Assembly: GCF_021531655.1 (NCBI RefSeq)
Contig: NZ_JADYUF010000001.1
Span: 62,001 to 126,000 of the forward strand
Direction: 5' to 3'
Length of the DNA stretch: 64,000 bases
Source of the DNA: Leyella stercorea
GTDB lineage: Bacteria; Bacteroidota; Bacteroidia; Bacteroidales; Bacteroidaceae
The notes beneath the pieces were generated by a model, which had not been told where the DNA came from, did not search any database, and was given only the letters and a program-made list of their open reading frames with translations. The translations under genes and the position numbers were made by a program. How positions within the stretch are numbered: position 1 is the first letter of the stretch; every line of letters starts with the position of its first letter. Positions 7,575 through 14,998 of the stretch are shown here, in pieces.

Positions 7575-10295
7575 ATGAACGAAAAAAGAGTTTATACCTT
7601 CGGTAATGGACAGGCCGAAGGTAATGCTTCAATGCGTGAGGTACTCGGTGGTAAGGGCGCGAACCTTGCTGAGATGAACCATATTGGTGTTCCTGTACCT
7701 CCTGGTTTTACAATAACAACTGACACTTGCAATGAGTATTATAAGGTAGGTCAGCAGAAGATTGTTGAGTTGCTTGCTGACGAAGTCAATGCTGCAGTCG
7801 CTCACACTGAAGAACTGATGAATTGCAAGTTTGGTGATCCTAAAAATCCTCTCTTGGTTTCAGTACGTTCAGGTGCTCGCGCTTCTATGCCGGGTATGAT
7901 GGACACCATCCTCAACCTTGGTTTGAATGATGAGGTTGCTGCTGGTATGGTAGAGAAAACAGGCAACCCACACTTCGTTTATGATAGCTATCGTCGTTTC
8001 GTACAGATGTACGGTGACGTTGTTCTTGGTATGAAGCCTGAGAACAAGGAAGATATTGACCCATTCGAGGCTATCATAGAGAAAGTAAAGGAGGAGCAGG
8101 GTGTTGTTCTTGACAAGGACCTCTCTGTAGAGTCACTCAAGAAACTCGTTGAACTCTTCAAGAAGGCTATCAAGGAGCAGACAGGCAACGACTTCCCGAC
8201 CGATCCAAAGGAGCAGCTTTGGGGTGCTATCTGCGCAGTATTCCGCAGCTGGATGAACGAGCGTGCTATTCTCTATCGTAAGATGGAAGGTATTCCTGAC
8301 GAGTGGGGAACTGCAGTTTCTGTTATGGCTATGGTATTCGGCAATATGGGCGAGACATCAGCTACGGGTGTTTGCTTCAGCCGTGACGCAGGCAATGGCG
8401 AGAACCTCTTCAATGGTGAGTACCTGATTAACGCTCAGGGCGAGGACGTTGTTGCTGGTATCCGCACTCCACAGCAGATTACAAAGATTGGTTCACAGCG
8501 CTGGGCTGAGCGTGCAGGAATCTCTGAAGAAGAGCGTGCTGCCAACTATCCTTCTATGGAGGAAGCTATGCCTGAGCTTTACAAGGAACTTGATGCACTT
8601 CAGGACAAGCTCGAGAAGCACTATCGCGATATGCAGGATATGGAGTTCACTGTTCAGGAGGGCAAGCTTTGGTTCCTCCAGACACGTAACGGCAAGCGTA
8701 CAGGTACTGCTATGGTTAAGATTGCTATGGATCTCCTCCACGAGGGTCTGATTGACGAGAAGACAGCTATCCTTCGTTGCGAACCGCAGAAGCTCGACGA
8801 GCTCTTGCACCCTGTATTCGACAAGTTGGCTCTCTCTAAGGCTAAGGTTATCACACAGGGTCTTCCTGCTTCTCCTGGTGCCGCTTGCGGTCAGATTGTA
8901 TTCCATGCTGATGACGCTGAGGAATGGCACGATGATGGCAAGAAGGTAATCATGGTTCGTATCGAAACTTCACCTGAGGACCTCGCTGGTATGTCAGCTG
9001 CTGAGGGTATCCTTACAGCTCGTGGCGGTATGACTTCTCACGCTGCTGTTGTTGCTCGTGGTATGGGTAAGTGCTGCGTTTCAGGTGCAGGCTCAATCAA
9101 CGTCGACTACAAGACTAAGACTGTTGAGATTGAGGGGGTTGTTTACAAGGAGGGCGACTACATCTCATTGAACGGTACTACAGGTCAGGTTTACGCTGGT
9201 CAGATTGAGACAAAGGCTGCAGAACTTTCTGGCGATTTCAAGGAGCTTATGGACCTCTGCGACAAGTATACAAAGATGGAAATCCGTACCAATGCCGATA
9301 CTCCACACGACGCTAAGGTGGCTCGTCAGTTCGGTGCCAAGGGTATCGGTCTGACACGTACAGAGCATATGTTCTTTGACGACCAGAAGATTGTAGCTAT
9401 GCGTGAGATGATTTTGGCTGACTCTGTAGAGGGTCGCGAAAAAGCTCTTGCCAAACTCCTCCCCTATCAGAAAGCAGACTTCTACGGTATCCTTAAGGCT
9501 ATGGACGGCTGCCATGTAAACATCCGTTTGCTTGACCCACCTCTCCACGAGTTCGTACCACACGATAAGGCAGGTCAGGAGACTATGGCTAACGAGATGG
9601 GCGTAAGCGTATCAGAAATCAAGAAGCGTGTCAACTCACTTGCTGAGAATAACCCAATGCTCGGTCACCGTGGTTGCCGTCTTGGTATTACATTCCCAGA
9701 AATCACAGCTATGCAGACACGTGCCATCCTCGGCGCAGCTTGTCAGCTCAAGAAGGAAGGCTTCAACCCACGTCCTGAGATTATGGTTCCGCTCATCGGT
9801 ACTGTTCAAGAGCTCAAGCAGCAGAAGTCTATTATCCTTGCTACTTCTAAGGAGGTATTCGCAGAGTATGGTGTAGAGGTTGAGTTTGAGGTAGGTACAA
9901 TGATTGAGATTCCGCGTGCTGCCCTTACAGCTGCTAAGATTGCAGAGGAGGCTCAGTACTTCTCATTCGGTACCAACGACTTGACACAGATGACCTTCGG
10001 TTATTCTCGTGACGACATCGCTTCATTCCTCCCTGCATACATGGAGAAGAAGATTTTGAAGGTTGACCCGTTCCAGGTTCTCGATCAGGAAGGTGTTGGC
10101 CAGCTCATCAAGATGGCTGTAGAGAATGGTCGTGCTACTCGTCCTAATCTCCGCACTGGTATCTGCGGTGAGCACGGTGGCGAACCTTCATCAGTTAAGT
10201 TCTGCGCAAAGGTTGGTATGAACTACGCTTCATGCTCTCCGTTTAGAGTACCTATAGCCAGACTTGCTGCGGCCCAGGCTGCAGTAGAGGAATAA
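7575..10295 (+). CDS. ppdK: Pyruvate, phosphate dikinase
   Basis: PPDK interconverts pyruvate, ATP and phosphate with phosphoenolpyruvate, AMP and pyrophosphate in the cytoplasm. All three parts are present in 906 residues: the ATP-grasp N-terminal half beginning GGKGANLAEMNHIGVPVPPG; the phosphohistidine domain with the swivelling His489 in GGMTSHAAVVARG; and the C-terminal PEP barrel with GIGLTRTEHMF, SFGTNDLTQM and the catalytic Cys864 in GICGEHGGEPSS. Length is normal for the bacterial enzyme (about 880-910). It is transcribed alone, between a consensus promoter and a strong terminator. Codon use is more biased than in its neighbours, as expected for a highly expressed gene. Confidence 0.98.
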   Translation: MNEKRVYTFGNGQAEGNASMREVLGGKGANLAEMNHIGVPVPPGFTITTDTCNEYYKVGQQKIVELLADEVNAAVAHTEELMNCKFGDPKNPLLVSVRSGARASMPGMMDTILNLGLNDEVAAGMVEKTGNPHFVYDSYRRFVQMYGDVVLGMKPENKEDIDPFEAIIEKVKEEQGVVLDKDLSVESLKKLVELFKKAIKEQTGNDFPTDPKEQLWGAICAVFRSWMNERAILYRKMEGIPDEWGTAVSVMAMVFGNMGETSATGVCFSRDAGNGENLFNGEYLINAQGEDVVAGIRTPQQITKIGSQRWAERAGISEEERAANYPSMEEAMPELYKELDALQDKLEKHYRDMQDMEFTVQEGKLWFLQTRNGKRTGTAMVKIAMDLLHEGLIDEKTAILRCEPQKLDELLHPVFDKLALSKAKVITQGLPASPGAACGQIVFHADDAEEWHDDGKKVIMVRIETSPEDLAGMSAAEGILTARGGMTSHAAVVARGMGKCCVSGAGSINVDYKTKTVEIEGVVYKEGDYISLNGTTGQVYAGQIETKAAELSGDFKELMDLCDKYTKMEIRTNADTPHDAKVARQFGAKGIGLTRTEHMFFDDQKIVAMREMILADSVEGREKALAKLLPYQKADFYGILKAMDGCHVNIRLLDPPLHEFVPHDKAGQETMANEMGVSVSEIKKRVNSLAENNPMLGHRGCRLGITFPEITAMQTRAILGAACQLKKEGFNPRPEIMVPLIGTVQELKQQKSIILATSKEVFAEYGVEVEFEVGTMIEIPRAALTAAKIAEEAQYFSFGTNDLTQMTFGYSRDDIASFLPAYMEKKILKVDPFQVLDQEGVGQLIKMAVENGRATRPNLRTGICGEHGGEPSSVKFCAKVGMNYASCSPFRVPIARLAAAQAAVEE

Positions 10296-10320
10296 TAGCA
10301 AATATTTGACTCTCAATAAA

Positions 10321-10368
10321 TTAAGTGGAAAGTCCTTGTAACAGAGGACTTTCCACTTAATTCGTTTT
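10321..10368 (+). terminator. Rho-independent terminator of ppdK
   Basis: A perfect 15-pair stem (10321-10335 with 10346-10360, loop 10 bases) is followed by a T-rich run. Confidence 0.92.
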
Positions 10369-10406
10369 TAGCGCATGTATCACTGAAATGCCACAAATGA
10401 TGATAG

Positions 10407-10460
10407 ATGTTTTACATATGTTTTACAATTTCCAAGGACATGTTTTACACATGTTTTACA
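10407..10460. repeat. Four ATGTTTTACA copies phased on an 11-base grid
   Basis: Exact copies start at 10407, 10418, 10440 and 10451, that is offsets 0, 11, 33 and 44. All lie on one face of the helix with the middle slot unoccupied. This stretch is in a 690-base gene-free region (10361-11049). The layout suggests cooperative protein binding; no function is known. Confidence 0.7.
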
Positions 10461-10557
10461 ACTTTCAGAATGATTCTAAGAACAATTTAAGCATAAAAGT
10501 AAACTGAGTTCTGTTCAAAAAAAACGGTGAGCTGGGCAAAAAGGTATTTGTCTTGGA

Positions 10558-10589
10558 ACATAACAGTCATTTGATTTTGACTGCTATGT
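10558..10589. other. Inverted repeat in gene-free region
   Basis: Bases 10558-10569 pair with 10578-10589 (12 positions, one mismatch, loop 8). No T-run follows, so it is not an obvious terminator. No reading frame of convincing quality surrounds it. Confidence 0.5.
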
Positions 10590-10726
10590 TACGAAATCAA
10601 ATCCGTTTCATTCTAAAATACCACCTAATAGACTGTATTTCAATTAATTTAAAGAGCGATTAGTTCACTTTAACGGGACAGTAGTGAAGAGATATGCAAG
10701 AAGGTGCCCGTCTAAAGCTTTACTAT

Positions 10727-10790
10727 GCCAATCGTAACTTTTAGCACAATCCCTACAATGGTAGATTGTTTCAGTTGCGATTGGCTTTAT
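10727..10790 (+). other. Nested hairpin, possible small RNA end or orphan terminator
   Basis: The outer stem pairs 10727-10739 with 10773-10785 (13 pairs including one G-U). An inner stem pairs ACAATC with GATTGT. A T-rich stretch follows. No gene ends here, so it may be the 3' end of an unannotated transcript or a remnant of a lost gene. Confidence 0.4.
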
Positions 10791-10968
10791 TTGTTTTCTT
10801 TGGGGGCTGAGCGTATAATCAAAAATATAGTTATGATTGTCGTCTAAATCCTCTTGATACTTCTCTTTGCAGAAGGTGCTTGCTCAACCATTGTATATAA
10901 CTTATAGTTGTTGTCAACGAAGACAGTTATGAGGATTAAAAGTTATAGAGTATTAAAAAACGTCCTAT

Positions 10969-11014
10969 TGCGTCATTTTTACGCAAACGGTTTTGCTTGC
11001 GTCATTTTTACGCA
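10969..11014. promoter_or_regulatory. Twin operator, two identical palindromes
   Basis: The 17-base sequence TGCGTCATTTTTACGCA occurs exactly at 10969-10985 and 10998-11014, 29 bases apart. Each is an inverted repeat (TGCGT, 7 bases, ACGCA). The second lies between the -33 and -7 boxes and the first just upstream, so binding should block transcription of the regulator gene that follows. Autoregulation is inferred. Confidence 0.75.
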
Positions 11015-11023
11015 GTATATTTG
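10992..11023 (+). promoter_or_regulatory. Promoter of the NUDIX regulator operon
   Basis: TTTG (10992-10995), a 20-base spacer and TATATTTG (11016-11023) fit the consensus. An operator palindrome occupies most of the spacer. The ATG follows at 11050. Confidence 0.85.
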
Positions 11024-11049
11024 CAGCATCAAATTAAAAATCTCATTTT

Positions 11050-11784
11050 ATGTACACATACAAATATCCACATCCTGCTGTTACTACAGATTGTGTTATC
11101 TTTGGTTTTGATGGCACAAGTATCAACATACTTCTCATAGAACGTGGTATAGAACCATACAAAGGCACATGGGCCCTGCCAGGTGGCTTTATGAATATGG
11201 ACGAGACCGTTGAAGAGTGCGCAAAGAGGGAGTTGTATGAAGAAACCAATGTAGAGGATGTCTATTTGGAGCAAATCCATGTGTTCAGTACAGTTGACAG
11301 AGACCCTCGTGAGCGTGTGCTCACAGTTGCTTTCTTTGCACTTGTCAGCAAGGACAAGTTTGAGATAATAGCCGGTGACGATGCTAACAAGGCACAGTGG
11401 TATGAATGGAATAATCTGCCTCCTCTCGCATTCGACCATGCTGAAATCATAAGAATGGCAAGGGAAAAGCTACAGGAAAAACTTCGCATTTCTCCTATAG
11501 CCTTCAAACTCTTGGACAAGATATTTAAGATGGATGAACTGCAACGCATCTATGAGCTCATACATGAGAGGAAATACGACAGACGTAATTTTATGCGTAA
11601 AATGGAAGCGTCTGGCTTTCTCACGAAAATGGAGATGGAAGATGAACGTTGTTGTTCAACATCTCCATATATAGAAAAAGCCTCTCCTGCAACGAGGTCT
11701 CTCTATGTATATTCGTTTAATGAAATGGCATTCAATGAAGCCAAAGCTTCTAAAGAATGGCGCAAATATCCCTTTGATTTTTAA
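11050..11784 (+). CDS. NrtR-type regulator (NUDIX sensor plus winged helix)
   Basis: This 244-residue protein has a NUDIX domain (about residues 8-145) followed by a winged-helix C-terminus (about 155-220, SPIAFKLLDKIF to FMRKMEASGFL), the layout of NrtR/AraR regulators. Known members sense ADP-ribose or sugar derivatives and repress NAD or sugar genes. The NUDIX box GGFMNMDETVEECAKRELYE continues ETNV: the catalytic REXXEE is intact although the family glycine is Asn, so it may still hydrolyse its ligand. It is preceded by a promoter with two identical palindromes, and followed after 41 bases by an ADP-ribosylglycohydrolase. That pairing favours ADP-ribose or NAD as the signal. An enzyme only (ADP-ribose pyrophosphatase) is less likely given the C-terminal domain. 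Confidence 0.85.
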   Translation: MYTYKYPHPAVTTDCVIFGFDGTSINILLIERGIEPYKGTWALPGGFMNMDETVEECAKRELYEETNVEDVYLEQIHVFSTVDRDPRERVLTVAFFALVSKDKFEIIAGDDANKAQWYEWNNLPPLAFDHAEIIRMAREKLQEKLRISPIAFKLLDKIFKMDELQRIYELIHERKYDRRNFMRKMEASGFLTKMEMEDERCCSTSPYIEKASPATRSLYVYSFNEMAFNEAKASKEWRKYPFDF

Positions 11785-11825
11785 TCATAAATACTTGTCA
11801 ACATCCTAAAACACTAAGTAAGAAT

Positions 11826-13448
11826 ATGAGCAAGAATAGAACAGACAATCCAAATACAGCTTCGGGCAAAATAGATTTCCTCGAAAAAGATGAGATTTTC
11901 GTCTTTGGTAGTAACCTTGAAGGTAAACATCTTGGTGGTGCAGCTAAAGCAGCATACAATAAATTTGGAGCCCAATGGGGTGTCGGTGTGGGATTAACTG
12001 GCAAGTCGTATGCCATACCAACCATGCAAGGAGGTGTCAAGACAATAAAACCATACGTTGACCAATTTATAGAATATGCCAAGGAACATCAGGATAAGAA
12101 GTTCCTCGTTACTCGTATAGGTTGTGGCATCGCAGGTTTTAAGGATGAAGAGATAGCCCCGCTTTTCAAGAAGGCAGCGACCGTCTGTAACATATATCTG
12201 CCTAAGGAGTTCTTTAACATAATTGCAGCTCCTTATCTGAAACATTGTTTCTACTATGGCAAAGATATTCCAGAGGATTGCGGAGCCCATGTGGGTCATC
12301 AATATGAAGGATATTGGGTTAGATTCCATCTTAATAATGATGATTATCTATTGAATGAAACTCTGTGTTACATAAGAGAAGGACTTGGCGACTTCTGCGC
12401 TGATGATGGAGTGCCAATCTCAATGAAGGCTCTTCTTTACAACCGTTTCTGTCATTGGGGATGGTGCGAGACTCCTGACACATTTCGTAGTTGGTACGAA
12501 GCCATCGACTATACCAATGTGACAAGAAAAAGCTCTACTACTCAGAAAAAGTCTGGCAATTTGTACTGTCCTATGCTCATGGGGGCTGTGTTGGGTGACA
12601 TTGTAGGAAGCATATATGAGTTTAACCCTCACAAATCAACCGATCTTGACCTTAAAGACAAGAGGATGGATTACACTGACGACACTATCATGACCATTGC
12701 TGTGGCAGACTGGATTCTGAACGACAAGTTGCATACCAAGAAGGGACTTGTGGCTTGTATGCAGAAATGGGGGCGCCGTTATCCTCATCCTATGGGAGCA
12801 TACGGCAATATGTTCTCACAATGGTTGCGCTCGGACGCTCCCAAGCCCTACAACTCATGGGGTAACGGTTCCGCCATGCGCGTATCGGCGGTAGGTTTCG
12901 CATTCGATACACTTGAACTTACAATGAAGATAGCGAAGAAATGTGCAGAAGTGACACACAACCATCCCGAAGGCATCAAGGGAGCACAAGCCACAGCTGC
13001 TGCTATTTTTATGGCAAGGACAGGTAGCACTAAGGATGAAATACGTCGCTTTATCAGCGAAACATTCGGCTATGACCTTAACAGAAGTTGCGATGACATA
13101 CGTCCTACATACGGATTTGATGGCAGTTGTCAAGGAACCGTACCAGAATCCATCATTGCCTTCCTCGATGGCAAGGATTATGAAGATGCACTGCGCCTGT
13201 GCATCTCGTTGGGTGGAGATGCAGACACTATGGGAGCCATAACTGGAGCCATAGCTGGAGCTTATTATAATAAATTGCCATATACTCTGTATGAATTTGG
13301 CATAAATAAACTGCCAGACGATATCCAAAAAATAATTGGGGATTTTGATAGCAAATATGAGCGTAACGTGTCGTGTAGATGGCGGAATGCAGAGTTTGAT
13401 GCAACCGAACTTATAAGAAAAGTAAAATCGGGCGAAATATTCATTTAA
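11826..13448 (+). CDS. Macro-like domain fused to ADP-ribosylglycohydrolase
   Basis: The 540-residue protein has three parts. Residues 22-125 (IFVFGSNLEGKHLGGAAKAA, then IGCGIAGF) match the A1S_2505-type, macro-related fold, whose relatives bind ADP-ribose or nucleotides. Residues about 135-240 are uncharacterised and rich in Trp, Tyr and His. Residues 247 to the end form an ADP-ribosylglycohydrolase (DraG/ARH) domain: GAVLGDIVGSIYEFN, metal-binding Asp285-Asp286 in YTDDTIMT, and GGDADT with Asp465 and Asp467. All metal ligands expected in ARH are present, so it should remove ADP-ribose from protein or nucleic acid. It lies downstream of an NrtR-type regulator and 5 bases before a broken radical-SAM gene, so the three form one operon. 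The target of de-ADP-ribosylation is unknown; no ADP-ribosyltransferase is visible in the window. Confidence 0.85.
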   Translation: MSKNRTDNPNTASGKIDFLEKDEIFVFGSNLEGKHLGGAAKAAYNKFGAQWGVGVGLTGKSYAIPTMQGGVKTIKPYVDQFIEYAKEHQDKKFLVTRIGCGIAGFKDEEIAPLFKKAATVCNIYLPKEFFNIIAAPYLKHCFYYGKDIPEDCGAHVGHQYEGYWVRFHLNNDDYLLNETLCYIREGLGDFCADDGVPISMKALLYNRFCHWGWCETPDTFRSWYEAIDYTNVTRKSSTTQKKSGNLYCPMLMGAVLGDIVGSIYEFNPHKSTDLDLKDKRMDYTDDTIMTIAVADWILNDKLHTKKGLVACMQKWGRRYPHPMGAYGNMFSQWLRSDAPKPYNSWGNGSAMRVSAVGFAFDTLELTMKIAKKCAEVTHNHPEGIKGAQATAAAIFMARTGSTKDEIRRFISETFGYDLNRSCDDIRPTYGFDGSCQGTVPESIIAFLDGKDYEDALRLCISLGGDADTMGAITGAIAGAYYNKLPYTLYEFGINKLPDDIQKIIGDFDSKYERNVSCRWRNAEFDATELIRKVKSGEIFI

Positions 13449-13453
13449 GTTAT

Positions 13454-13606
13454 ATGGACACATATAGTATTCAAAGACCTATATTCGGCATCAGTCGGCA
13501 TCGTATGGGCATAGATGGAAATGGGATTACTACGCTCGTTGCCTTCATGGGATGCCCATTGATAAGCTTGACGCACGCTTCCAGTACCGTTTTCAGTACC
13601 ACCTAA
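13454..13606 (+). pseudogene. Truncated radical-SAM protein, N-terminal 36 residues only
   Basis: A frame beginning 5 bases after the ADP-ribosylglycohydrolase reads MDTYSIQRPIFGISRHRMGI, then DGNGITTLVAFMGCPL. This matches the start of Bacteroidetes radical-SAM activase-like proteins, where GCPL is followed by RCKYC of the iron-sulphur CX3CX2C motif. Here only the first cysteine remains (residue 34). The sequence then changes to ISLTHASSTVFSTT and stops inside a repeat. The gene has lost everything from the cluster motif onward. Its tight spacing shows it was the third gene of the operon. Confidence 0.7.
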
Positions 13607-13608
13607 CA

Positions 13609-13682
13609 GGTACTGGAGTTTCATATAGGTGGTACTGGAGTTTCACTTAACTGGTACTGGAGTGTTACTCATGTGGTACTGA
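13609..13682. repeat. 22-base tandem repeat, about 3.3 copies
   Basis: GGTACTG begins at 13609, 13631, 13653 and 13675, exactly 22 bases apart; units share GGTACTGGAGT then vary. Inverted copies (CAGTACC) lie just upstream at 13582 and 13594. The repeat sits where the radical-SAM gene is truncated. Confidence 0.8.
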
Positions 13683-13731
13683 CAAAGAACTTATATGCAT
13701 ACCCTCATAGATATTTTCGAGGGTATATAAT

Positions 13732-14826
13732 TTAATAGTCGTGGTAAGCATTCTCGTGTGAGCGCAAATCTGCAGCATTGGAAAAGGTTGCGCCACATGA
13801 TCTGCATACATTTTGGCCATTACCGCCTCCAGTTGCTATGCCAAGACCCAATCCCGTCATAGCATCCAGTTGCTCTTTGGTAAAATGTTGATTGTACCAT
13901 TCAAGCTCCTGTTTGGTAAATACCTTGGAACGAATGAAGTCAAAAAGCATACTCCTCAAGCTTACATTAGAATTGGTACTGCGATTTGTTGTTAACGGTG
14001 TGGCACTATAGATATCCAGATTTCCATCATTTTTGTTTATTTGGAAAAGTTTCCATTTAGATGACGGATTTCCAACAGTATTGACTCCGTATGCGATAAG
14101 TTTAGAACAAATATAATCTTCTTTCAGCTTTCTTGGATAGTTACCGGAAATGGAATAATTTACTTCATCCATTTCTTCTTTGGAAATTTCTCTGTAATAA
14201 TACTGGTTTGCATAATTTCTGTTAGTCTGTACTATAATGCCACAATCACCCCTCTTTTGTACGTTGTACGCCATCTCTAAATGGGTTATCCCTGCAGCCT
14301 GTGGCAGAAGATCCGTCAGAACATTTTCAAAGCCCGAGGGTCGTCCGAAATATTTATCCTTAGTATCTTCACTTGTTATGACTTTATCAAATCCAGAAGG
14401 ATATATATAATGCTTATCGTCAACGTCAAATACTATTGCGTCATGCCATCTCTGTCCGTTGAACATCAAATAACCGTATTTGTTTTGTGTACAACCTAAC
14501 GACAGCAAGTAGTTTTTCATAATTGCTCTTTTCTGGACTATGCTTCCCCTGCCCCAAACTTTTGAAATAAGTTCCTCGACCTCGAAATTCATTAGGCGTA
14601 TGAACTCTGTTTCTTCACGAGCATTGTCTTTCTTTGCAATTAGTGTATGGAAACCATTTGGGTATGGTTTTTCCAAGGTCAACTTGATTATGCCTTTTGG
14701 GGCTACAGCTTTCAAATCAATCTTATCAGGTATTAACATACCCCTTTTGTAGTCCAATCTGATTTGAGCGATTGCTGCTATCGATAAAGATAGTAATAAA
14801 ACAGCAAATAAGAATCTTTTCTTCAT
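13732..14826 (-). CDS. Exported protein of unknown function with C-terminal C2H2 zinc finger
   Basis: The 364-residue protein begins with a signal peptide (MKKRFLFAVLLLSLSIAAIAQ, probable cleavage after Ala20), so it should leave the cytoplasm. The central 300 residues match no family I recognise; they contain many Tyr and Asn and a KRGDCGIIVQ segment. A Gly-rich linker (GLGLGIATGGGNGQN) leads to the last 24 residues, a textbook C2H2 finger: Cys341-x2-Cys344-x12-His357-x4-His362. The gene is alone on its strand between convergent and divergent neighbours. The finger may bind zinc or serve as a surface tag; nucleic-acid binding outside the cytoplasm would be odd. Confidence 0.75.
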   Translation of the reverse strand: MKKRFLFAVLLLSLSIAAIAQIRLDYKRGMLIPDKIDLKAVAPKGIIKLTLEKPYPNGFHTLIAKKDNAREETEFIRLMNFEVEELISKVWGRGSIVQKRAIMKNYLLSLGCTQNKYGYLMFNGQRWHDAIVFDVDDKHYIYPSGFDKVITSEDTKDKYFGRPSGFENVLTDLLPQAAGITHLEMAYNVQKRGDCGIIVQTNRNYANQYYYREISKEEMDEVNYSISGNYPRKLKEDYICSKLIAYGVNTVGNPSSKWKLFQINKNDGNLDIYSATPLTTNRSTNSNVSLRSMLFDFIRSKVFTKQELEWYNQHFTKEQLDAMTGLGLGIATGGGNGQNVCRSCGATFSNAADLRSHENAYHDY

Positions 14827-14852
14827 AATTTATATCTAAATTAATAATATTA

Positions 14853-14860
14853 CAAAAGTA
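14853..14860 (-). promoter_or_regulatory. Possible -7 element for the zinc-finger gene
   Basis: Read on the minus strand this is TACTTTTG, 27 bases before the start codon. The -33 element is not convincing. Confidence 0.4.
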
Positions 14861-14956
14861 CAAAATCTTTTTGATGGTGTAGACAAGATTATTATATTTA
14901 AAGAATCTTATCCGAAATATCAAGCTAATAAATCTGTATTTGTCTTCGAAAAACAC

Positions 14957-14964
14957 TACCTTTG
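14957..14964 (+). promoter_or_regulatory. Possible -7 element for the alcohol dehydrogenase gene
   Basis: TACCTTTG lies 34 bases before the ATG at 14999. A TTTG at 14939 is closer than the usual 19-20 bases. Confidence 0.45.
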
Positions 14965-14998
14965 TACGTAAAACAAATTAAAGAAAACTATAATCATT

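Noticed and set aside
10727..10790. Nested hairpin as a tRNA gene
   Set aside because: There is no cloverleaf, TψC-like GTTCGAATC motif or 7-base acceptor stem with the correct spacing.
10908..11111. 67-codon plus-strand frame before the NUDIX regulator
   Set aside because: It runs through the operators and promoter and into the regulator gene in another frame; no family resemblance.
13609..13682. 22-base tandem repeat as a CRISPR array
   Set aside because: There are no unique spacers of 30 or so bases, and no cas genes are in the window.
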